From IMG/VR virus record IMGVR_UViG_3300031862_000007, positions 1 to 50,840 of that record: a stretch of DNA of 50,840 nucleotides, one strand, 5' to 3'. A program made the translations under genes and the position numbers. Position 1 is the first letter of the stretch. Each line of letters begins with the position of its first letter. This stretch comes from a virus. Below, one piece after another: positions 16,078 through 24,300 of the stretch. The notes below the pieces were generated by a model. That model was not told the origin of the DNA, made no database searches, and saw only the letters and a program-made list of their open reading frames with translations.

Positions 16078-18665
16078 TGACATACGAAGAATTCATCGAA
16101 ATGCTACGGGTTCAGGGAAAGCCTGGGACAATAAAAGAATCAGACTTGGCCGATGGTGCAATAACGGCCAAGAAAATCAAAGTCGGTGCCTTGACTGCCG
16201 AGACGATAGCGGCCGGCACGATTACTGCGGATAAACTCAGTTTTAATCCCTACATTATAGGCACGAATGATCTTGATGACGTCGTAGATGGAACCTCTTA
16301 CGCTAAGATATTAAGCAGTGCAGCGCAAGGCGGCCTGGTTCTTTTGAGTCAGGCGGTGGGCAATATCGATAACATAGGTGACGGCACAACCTATAAAAAA
16401 GTTTTAGCGACAGATATTTCAGCCGGACACATTCTTTTATCTTCTGTAATCGGAACCTTAGACAATGTGGCCGATGGTACAAGTTATGGGAAGGTTGCCA
16501 TAACAGATATTCAAGCAGGCCATATTTTGCTGGCTACGGCAGTAGGAAGCTTAGACAACATTGCCGATGGGTCAAATTATGGCAAGGTAGCCTTAACCTC
16601 TATTAGCGCAGGAAAAATCATTGTAGCTGGTCTTGATAGTGGCGTAACTGCTCGGATGTTCCTTGATGGCACGACCAAAACCAACATAGAGGCCTGGCGG
16701 CATGCATCGGACGTAACCCTGATAGATGGGGGGGATATCTACACCAAGTCCATTACCGCCGTTAAATTAGATATAGCTACGATAACCGATAACTTGATTC
16801 TTAATCCATCCTTTGAGCAGGCGGGGGGATGGGCGGTGGTGGAGGAAAACGGGACGGCCACGTATTCCACTGCAGACAAAACAGAAGGGACATATAGCTT
16901 ATTATTGTCTGCTCCAGCCGTAGGCTATGGATGTCGAGCTATTCCACTTGTTCCAGGGGATAAGTATACTGTTAGGGTTAAACTTAAGGGGGCGACGGCC
17001 ACGACTATTGGTTTATATATAAGAATGAATGAAAAAACCACTTATCCTGCTGGGGATTATGTAACCGCGGATTTGCGGGATAGCCGCACAGATTTCGTTA
17101 CCGACGGTGCTGCGCCATCTACTTGGACGACTTACGAATATACTTATACGGTCCCAGCAAATATCTATTGGGGTTCTTTTTCTATCTATAACTGGACTGG
17201 CGGCCCTGCGGGTGGAATCTATATAGACGAGGCAGAGGCCAGGAAGCAGTTAGGTGCGGTGCATATTGAGGATGGGGTAATAAGTTTAACGAAGTTAACC
17301 TTTACGCCTTTCGTTATAGGCACAGATGACCTGGATGACATAGCTGAGGGCACGAACTACGGCAAGGTTTTAAAGGCTGACATCTCAGCGGGGCATATTC
17401 TACTCTCAGCATGCTCCGGCAATCTTGACAATATCGCAGACGGTTCAAATTATGGGAAGGTAGCATTAACTTCTATAAGTGCCGGTAAAATCATCGTGGC
17501 TGGTTTAGATAACGACGTGACAGCCAGGATGTTCGCTGATGCCACCACTAAGACCAACATCGAAGCCTGGAGGCATGCATCGGACGTAACCCTGATAGAC
17601 GGTGGGCACATCTACACGGGTACGGTTGTTGTTGGGGCGTTGGGAAGCGACGTAATCGCCAGGGTCTTTTCCGACGGTACGACCAAAACAAACATTGAGG
17701 CCTGGAGGCATGCATCGGATGTGACGCTGATAGACGGTGGGGATATCTATACGGGGACGGTAACCGCCAATAAAATCAGCGTCACTTCGCTCTCTTCTAT
17801 CCACGCAAACATGGGAACCATTACGGCAGGAAAAATTGATGTCGGAAACATAGAAATAAACGCCGATACGGAGAGAATCCTGATGGGTGCAGCGACCGCC
17901 CCGAAAACTGGCATTGGGGTATTTATCGGAAAAGATGTAGCTGACTATGAATTCAGATGTGGTAATCCTGCGGGTCATATGATGCATTGGGATGGTGCTA
18001 CTTTATGTCTTTATAAGGATGGAACTTATTTTGTTAACGCCCAGGAACTTGAGGAGGGGGCGGCCCGAGCCAGAATGTATATACAGGGTTCTCCCTATGC
18101 TGGTGGCTTTCAGGGTAAGCTGATGAACGATGAAACGGGATATTATTGGGCGGGAACGACATATAAAATAAGTCTCACTTTTTTGAGTGGAACGAAATAT
18201 ATGTTGACCATTGATACGGCTGTGCCAGGTGGCGGCGCAGGCAGTGGCGATAGTTGCTTTATTGCAAAAACAAGAATTTTAATGGCTGACGGGAATACTA
18301 AAAAAATAGCAGATATTCAAGTAGGAGATTATGTTTTAACAAGGAAATCTGAGACATCTCCGAAATTGGTAAGGGCAAGGGTTTTGAAATTTTATGAACA
18401 TCCAGAAACCGATATATTTACAGTAATTAATGATGTTCTTGTTGTAACGCCAAATCATAGAATGTTTATCAATGGGAAATGGCAGCGAGTCGAAACTCTT
18501 AAATTGGGAGACACTCTTCTTGATGATAAAAATAGGAAAATAGCGGTGAAATCTATAAAAGAACGAAGAGAGAAGGCTGAGAAGGTTTATAACTTGGAAA
18601 TTGAAAAATACAGGACATATTTTGCTAACGGTTTTTATGCCCACAATGCAAAAGACCCTGGATAA
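16077..18665 (+). CDS. Tail fibre/spike with C-terminal HINT domain
   Basis: I place the start at the ATG 16077. Residues ~60-200 hold repeats built on DNIADGSNYGKV and S-A-G-H-I-L-L. Later repeats contain EAWRHASDVTLIDGG (three or more copies). A jelly-roll-like carbohydrate-binding segment lies near residues 240-390. From about residue 727 a HINT (Hedgehog/intein) domain starts at Cys (SCFIAKTRILMADG), has block B TPNH, and ends FYAHN followed by AKDPG. The +1 residue is Ala rather than Cys, Ser or Thr, as in bacterial intein-like domains that cleave. It probably processes or crosslinks the fibre; only five residues would be released at the C-side. Confidence 0.75.
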   Translation: MTYEEFIEMLRVQGKPGTIKESDLADGAITAKKIKVGALTAETIAAGTITADKLSFNPYIIGTNDLDDVVDGTSYAKILSSAAQGGLVLLSQAVGNIDNIGDGTTYKKVLATDISAGHILLSSVIGTLDNVADGTSYGKVAITDIQAGHILLATAVGSLDNIADGSNYGKVALTSISAGKIIVAGLDSGVTARMFLDGTTKTNIEAWRHASDVTLIDGGDIYTKSITAVKLDIATITDNLILNPSFEQAGGWAVVEENGTATYSTADKTEGTYSLLLSAPAVGYGCRAIPLVPGDKYTVRVKLKGATATTIGLYIRMNEKTTYPAGDYVTADLRDSRTDFVTDGAAPSTWTTYEYTYTVPANIYWGSFSIYNWTGGPAGGIYIDEAEARKQLGAVHIEDGVISLTKLTFTPFVIGTDDLDDIAEGTNYGKVLKADISAGHILLSACSGNLDNIADGSNYGKVALTSISAGKIIVAGLDNDVTARMFADATTKTNIEAWRHASDVTLIDGGHIYTGTVVVGALGSDVIARVFSDGTTKTNIEAWRHASDVTLIDGGDIYTGTVTANKISVTSLSSIHANMGTITAGKIDVGNIEINADTERILMGAATAPKTGIGVFIGKDVADYEFRCGNPAGHMMHWDGATLCLYKDGTYFVNAQELEEGAARARMYIQGSPYAGGFQGKLMNDETGYYWAGTTYKISLTFLSGTKYMLTIDTAVPGGGAGSGDSCFIAKTRILMADGNTKKIADIQVGDYVLTRKSETSPKLVRARVLKFYEHPETDIFTVINDVLVVTPNHRMFINGKWQRVETLKLGDTLLDDKNRKIAVKSIKERREKAEKVYNLEIEKYRTYFANGFYAHNAKDPG

Positions 18666-18671
18666 GGAGTA

Positions 18672-18920
18672 ATGATGAGCGAAAAAAAAGAATTATCGAA
18701 GGTCGAGCAGTATGCTGTTAGGGCGGCGGTTGAGAGGATTAATTCGGCTCGGACCGAGCTGCAATCTCTCCTGAAGGATATTGCCGCGGAGCAGGGCATA
18801 AATCTCAACGACCCAGCAGAAATCTGGGAACTCTCTGCGGATATGAAATCGCTTGAACGGCGGGGGGAGACGAAAGTTTCTCCTAAGTTGACAATCCCGA
18901 AAGAAAAAAAGGGAGGATAA
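18672..18920 (+). CDS. Small helical protein (82 aa)
   Basis: A Lys/Glu-rich, probably coiled-coil protein (starts MMSEKKELSKVEQYAVRAAV) with a good AAGGAGTAATG start. It sits between the fibre and the ejection-protein cluster. It could be a fibre chaperone or small virion component; no family recognised. Confidence 0.55.
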   Translation: MMSEKKELSKVEQYAVRAAVERINSARTELQSLLKDIAAEQGINLNDPAEIWELSADMKSLERRGETKVSPKLTIPKEKKGG

Positions 18921-18921
18921 A

Positions 18922-19413
18922 ATGGACGGATTAGAAGGATTGTTCGGAGGGACGACGGGTGGTGCTGGAGCTGGGGCAATGGGCGCAGGAACGGCTGGGG
19001 CAATGGGCGCAGCGGGGGCAGGTTTTCCGTGGTTGCTTGCCATTCCTATTTTATCGAGCCTTATTCAAGCCCTGACTTCAAAATCTAAAGAACAGCAACA
19101 GCAGGAAAATGTCACTAACACACTGAGGATGCTGCAACAACTCGGGATAAAACAACCCTATCAAAGCAAATATACTCAAAAGCTCGACCCGATTATCGCT
19201 ATGGCCTTGGCAAATCAACTCAAAAGGACATCAAATTGGGGATGGCCGCAGGGAATGGGTATGGACACGGGACTTCTTGAGGCTTTTCTTCAAAGCATAA
19301 CAAGCCCTAGTTCATTGCTCACGCCGCAAGGAGCACAGAAGAAAACAGTATTTGGAGAGACTAATACTAATCCCATCACCTGGGGGATAACGCCTGGAAT
19401 ATTGGGAGGGTAA
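18922..19413 (+). CDS. Gly/Ala-rich hydrophobic virion protein (163 aa)
   Basis: The N-terminus is a Gly/Ala/Met-rich hydrophobic stretch followed by a membrane-like helix (FPWLLAIPILSSLIQALTSK), then a Gln-rich helical middle. Proteins like this in podovirus ejection clusters often insert in membranes during DNA injection. It has a GGGAGGATAAA start site. The role is inferred from composition and place. Confidence 0.6.
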   Translation: MDGLEGLFGGTTGGAGAGAMGAGTAGAMGAAGAGFPWLLAIPILSSLIQALTSKSKEQQQQENVTNTLRMLQQLGIKQPYQSKYTQKLDPIIAMALANQLKRTSNWGWPQGMGMDTGLLEAFLQSITSPSSLLTPQGAQKKTVFGETNTNPITWGITPGILGG

Positions 19414-19414
19414 A

Positions 19415-20407
19415 ATGGCTATCTATCAAGGAGATCAGGGAACACTCGGGGGTGGAACTTTCAAGCCCAAGCCGCCGCGGGATGTAGAATGTTTTAGTGA
19501 TACTGATTGCCCTACGGGTTATAAATGCAAAGCAGGCAAATGCGTAAAAATTGAAACACCGGCAGAAAAAACAATAGCTTGCATTGGAGGAATTTGTAAA
19601 GAGACTGATTACTCTACGCCCGAATTGATAGCCAGGTGTCGAGGAAAGAATGTCGGCGATAAATGTGGAATAACGGAAACGGGATGTAAAAATAGTGCAG
19701 AATGTCCCATTGGTTATGAATGTAAAAATGGTAAATGTGTGAAGATAACAGTTCCACCGCCTGAAGGGGGCGGGGGCGGGGGTTGTAAAGGAGGATACAA
19801 AAACACTTCCAATCTTCCTTGTCCCAAAGGGTATAAGACAACAGGCATAGGTGGAGAGCAATGGTGCTGCCCGGAAGAGCTTACGGCCGCAAGTGAGTTT
19901 AAGTGGAGCCCCGAAATTGAAGCTCTGATGAATAGAATCTTGGCGAAGGCCAATGAACTTTTAAACCAGCCTCGTGGGCTGTCCGATGAAGAGAGGCAGG
20001 CGATTTACAACCGTTCCTTTGAACAGATTAAGGGAATGGAGAGGCCAGCCATTCAATCACGTCTGGATGCGATCTCGAGAATAGGTATGCTTGGGAGCCC
20101 CTATGCTGAGAGGGAAGTCGAAGAAGTCCAGAGACAGACGCCGCAACTTCTTGCCACGACATCAAGAGACATAGCTATTGATGAGGCTAAACGTCGGTTC
20201 AGCGAACAGCAACAAGTCTATCAGACGGTCATGCAGATGTTAGGCCAGGGGATGGGCGGTGAACAGATTGTCGAAGCCTTAAATGCGGCAAGGAGAGGAG
20301 AGGGGACAAGCGCGCTTCAAATGATACTCCAATACTTCATGTCGTTATACGGGGGACAAAACAACGCATACTGGCAGGCCATTATAAACGCCCTCGCCGC
20401 TCAATAA
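19415..20407 (+). CDS. Cys-rich ejection-cluster protein (330 aa)
   Basis: Residues ~25-160 carry about 18 cysteines, including two copies of a short module: C-F-S-D-T-D-C-P-T-G-Y-K-C-K-A-G-K-C and C-K-N-S-A-E-C-P-I-G-Y-E-C-K-N-G-K-C. This resembles eukaryote-like EB-type disulphide modules. A Gly-rich linker then leads to a helical C-terminal half (ALMNRILAKANELLNQPRG). Disulphide-rich modules in an internal virion protein are uncommon. They would form only outside the reducing cytoplasm. Confidence 0.6.
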   Translation: MAIYQGDQGTLGGGTFKPKPPRDVECFSDTDCPTGYKCKAGKCVKIETPAEKTIACIGGICKETDYSTPELIARCRGKNVGDKCGITETGCKNSAECPIGYECKNGKCVKITVPPPEGGGGGGCKGGYKNTSNLPCPKGYKTTGIGGEQWCCPEELTAASEFKWSPEIEALMNRILAKANELLNQPRGLSDEERQAIYNRSFEQIKGMERPAIQSRLDAISRIGMLGSPYAEREVEEVQRQTPQLLATTSRDIAIDEAKRRFSEQQQVYQTVMQMLGQGMGGEQIVEALNAARRGEGTSALQMILQYFMSLYGGQNNAYWQAIINALAAQ

Positions 20408-20417
20408 GGAGGCTAAG

Positions 20418-21311
20418 ATGCCAGACTTCAGCAAATTTATCCCGTCCATAATGCCGTATATCGAGATGTATCTCAGGGGGGAGTTCACCAAAAGAGAGAT
20501 TATGGACCGGCTCAAGGCACAGCTTCAAGAATATGCGGCTTGGGGTGAGGAGCAGAGGAAGACAGGCAAGCAATCATTGCAGAACGAGATCATAAAGAAT
20601 CTCTACAATCCGGAATATTTCAAAGATAAGAATATGCCGGAGCTTGCTATTATGAATTATATCCAGAAGACAAATCCGCAACTTCTTGGTGAAACTCAAG
20701 TTCCGGCTGATATCGGACAGCAGTTGCAGGACGCAACAAACGCCCTGGCTCAAATCACAAAATTCAGAATGGCCGGGGAAGCGGTGCCGGATGAACTTCT
20801 CCAAAAGGTTTCGCAGTTTTTCGGGGAAAAGGCTCTTGGAGAAACAGCCCAGGATATCATCAAGCAGAAAGAAGGGGCAGCCGAAAGAGGGGTAAGGGGA
20901 AGGGAGATCGCAGTCCAAGAGGCTCTTGTCCCGATTAGGAAGGCAGAGGTAGGGCTAAGGGGAAAAGAGTTGGGGACGGAACTCGGCGAGATGACGGCGA
21001 AGGAGGCCAGGGTGAGACTTGCTCAGCTTGCAGAGGAGAGGAGAAAATATCAAGTTCAGTTAGCGGGGATCGACGAAAAATTTGAGCCTGAAAAATCAAA
21101 GGAGGCGAAATCGGTCCTCAGGGAGATCAAGGTTCAGGAGGATAAGATCAATTCCAAATTCTCAAAGGAATTCGATGCTGAATACAAGGCACTCGCAGAT
21201 GCAATCAAGGCAAAGGGCGCAACGATTAAGCATCTTGATACCGATGAGCAATTGAGATCTTATCTCATTGAGAACGGCTACAATATTGAGAAATTGAAAA
21301 AGTATTTCTAA
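20418..21311 (+). CDS. Helical ejection-cluster protein (297 aa)
   Basis: An almost wholly helical, charged protein with long coiled-coil segments (GRELGTEL-like heptads, EERRKYQVQLAGIDEKFEPE). It is directly followed by the giant gene with an overlap (TAATGAAC), so the two are probably made together. Such coiled-coil proteins accompany the large internal virion protein in podoviruses. No specific family recognised. Confidence 0.6.
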   Translation: MPDFSKFIPSIMPYIEMYLRGEFTKREIMDRLKAQLQEYAAWGEEQRKTGKQSLQNEIIKNLYNPEYFKDKNMPELAIMNYIQKTNPQLLGETQVPADIGQQLQDATNALAQITKFRMAGEAVPDELLQKVSQFFGEKALGETAQDIIKQKEGAAERGVRGREIAVQEALVPIRKAEVGLRGKELGTELGEMTAKEARVRLAQLAEERRKYQVQLAGIDEKFEPEKSKEAKSVLREIKVQEDKINSKFSKEFDAEYKALADAIKAKGATIKHLDTDEQLRSYLIENGYNIEKLKKYF

Positions 21312-24300
21312 TGAACGGCGAAAAATACGATTTTAGTTTTCTTGATGCCTGGAACCCCCAGGAACCAGCTCTTCCATCTGCGGCTGAAAAGCAGAAAGCT
21401 GGTCGGTTTGATTTTTCTTTTCTGGACAGCTGGACGCCTCAAAGAGTGGGGCCAGAAAGAAAACCGATAGAGCTAGAGAAAAAGCCGGGGCTTGGATTTG
21501 TCGTCGGCGAGACCCTCAAAGGAACGGGGCAGGATATAGTTCAGACTCTTAAAAATTTGCTAAAGCAAAGTGGACAATTTATGACTCATCAGGTTATGGG
21601 AATTCCTCAGCCGGAAGAAGAGGTGGCGAAATTTTATGCTCCTGTGCCAGCCAAAATTGAAGAAGCACCCAAAACGCCGCTGAGGGGAGTGCTCGAGGTG
21701 GGGAAAGGACTTGGAAAATTGGGCTATGAATATGGCTCATTTCCAGTAAAGGTTGCTATTAACCTTGCCAAACATCCAAGAGAGCAAATTGTCAATGATC
21801 CACTTGGAACTTTAATGTTTCTTAGTCTTGCCTTTGCACCAATTCGTGAAGCTTTAAAAGGGGAGCCGGGTCCGCCATTAACTACTGAAAGTTTGAACAA
21901 GGCTTTTGCTGAGGCAACGAAATTGGAACTTGAACCAAAATGGAAGATTACACCTGAAGTCATTACTCAGCAACTTGTGGATAGGTATAACACCGCACTC
22001 GGCGAATTCATGAAAACAAAAGAACTCCCTCAGGCCGCTACCCCAGAGCCGAGATTTTTAGCCACCGAGAAAGGAACCGTCATTCCAGCAGAGATGCCCG
22101 AGAGGGTTTCCATCCTGGCCCGATATAAGGAGGCAGAGGGTGTCAAACCCGGGATGGAGATCAATATCAAGCAGGAGGCTGATGGCTCTTTGACCGTAAG
22201 GACGGCAGGTCAAAAAGAAATCACGCCCGCCGCAGGAGCTGAGTATCCCTATGGCTTTAACGCAAAGGGGGAGAAGACGGTCAGGGAAATCTATGGGGCG
22301 ATGCAGAACTTCAAGGCTTTGACTGAGGATGGATGGCAAATTGATTATAATCCCGAGACACGAATCGCCAAGATCGTAGGAAAGACGGAGCCGATGAAGG
22401 GGACGGTCACTCAGGAAGGGAAGGTCATCTGGACGCCAGAAGTCAAACCGCCGATTGAACCTGTAAAAATGATAGAAACGCCAGCGCTTCAAGCGGAGAA
22501 ACCGGCGGGAATTGCCGCCAGGGTAGAAGTAGGAAAACCGGTAGTTCCGACCGTGACTCAGCCAAAGGTTAGAAAAGCACCAGTCTTCACAGATCCGCTT
22601 CTGCAAACGATCAATGAAATGGGGGGGATAAAACCCAATCCCGATTATCCCGCAGGAGAGCTTAGGAGATTGGTCCCGCCTTCGCTCATCAAGTCCAAGG
22701 GTATGCCGATGGATGAGCTGGCGACGGAACTCAATTCAAAGGGATATAACTTTTTGAATGACGGCGAGCTCTATGACCGACTCGCCGGGAAGAAAGCAAG
22801 AAAAGGCGAGATGACTAAGGAAGAGTGGCGGGCGACAAAAGAAGAAAAAACGCAAGCAGAAATAGAAAAGGCGGGGGAAGAGGGAAAAGTCCTTTATAGG
22901 CGTCCGCCACCGCCCACAGAAAGGCCTCCAACTGCCGTTAAACCCATTGTGACTGCGCCAGAACGAGAGATTAAGGGGGAGGCCCCTACCCCCCTACGCA
23001 CTCCCGAAACAAAACCTGAAATAGGGCCAAAAATAGTGGAAAAAGTAGAGCCGACTGAAATTCAATTCAATAAGTCTGAAAGGGTATCTCAAAGAAACAA
23101 TGAGTTGGTATCCGTAGATGTCGCCAAAATGGATGCCGCCTGGCAGAAGGACGAGAGTTTTTATATTAAACCTGGTGAAGAGGCAATCCCTGGACGCAGG
23201 GGCCAATTTGAAGAATTCGTAAGGACAGGACAACCTATAGAGGCCCCGAATGTCAGTATCGGGACTAAGGGGCAAATATCGTTTGGAGACGGTCGGCATC
23301 GGTTTGCCGTTCTTCGTGATATGGGAGCCAAAGAAGTTAAGGTTAGCGTTCCAAGAAATCAAGCCCAAGATTTTATTGATAGATTTTCGCCTGAGGCAAC
23401 GGCGAAGGTTGTTTCAAAAAGGGTCGAACCAAAAATAGAGCCAGCCAAGGCCGATGAAATTGAAAGGGGGATTGAAGATGCGATTTTGAACCGCAAGGAG
23501 TTTACGCCGGAGCAGAAGGCTTATCTTGAAGAACGGCAGGCTTATAAAAAGTATGAATTCGAGGAAAAGCCGCCTGAGGTTGAGGAAGAGATCGCCCCCG
23601 AAGTGGCCGCCCCACGAGAACGGCTTGTCAAAGTTACAATCAAAACTCCATCCGGGGATTTTGTCCAGGAGACGATGGAATCGTCAATCCCTAAAATCCA
23701 GAATTATGCCAGAAAGTTAAAGGTCGAGGATAAGATCAAGGTAGGAGAACCCTATATAGGGAAATGGAAAGATTATCTTCCACCTTCTCAAATCGAGACC
23801 TTCCTTCAAGAAGTGATGCGCGATGTTAAGACGCTCTCGCCGGACAAGTGGGAAAAGTTTGCCGGTTATCCATTCCTTCCCGAAGTCAAGCGTGTTTTCA
23901 AGGACCTGAAGTCAAAGCAGACGATCAAGCGACTTGTGACCAGGGAAGAGATCAAGAATGAGCTTAATAAAACGCCCGAGGGAAAAGTCGAGTGGATGTA
24001 TCTCGAGACTGAACGCCAACTCAAGGAGAAGATGAAGCCGACCTGGAAGAAGGCACTTGAGACGGCTAAGCGTGCCACTATAGACACAAGCGGAAATCTT
24101 AAAACCAAGCTTTTAAAGGAATTAGGGGATGAAGGACGAAATGCGGTTATCCAGCATGATCTTGTTGCGGGAACTTCGGCCAAGGCTGAGCGGCTTTTTG
24201 AAAGAGCAGAAAAAGAAATCTATGGCGGCCTGAGCAAAGAAGAAGAGGGACTTCTCAATAGAGCCATTCAATCAAGGCGGACCATCGCCATCAGCAAATA

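Noticed and set aside
16300-17760. Possible CRISPR-like or DNA-level repeat array
   Set aside because: The repeats (GATGG, CATGCATCGGA and others) are coding repeats of the fibre protein, with variable spacing and diverged codons, not regular direct repeats with spacers.
18635-19003. 122-residue minus-strand ORF over the fibre end and next genes
   Set aside because: Antisense to three rightward genes with good start sites; Ser/Phe/Pro-rich shadow product.
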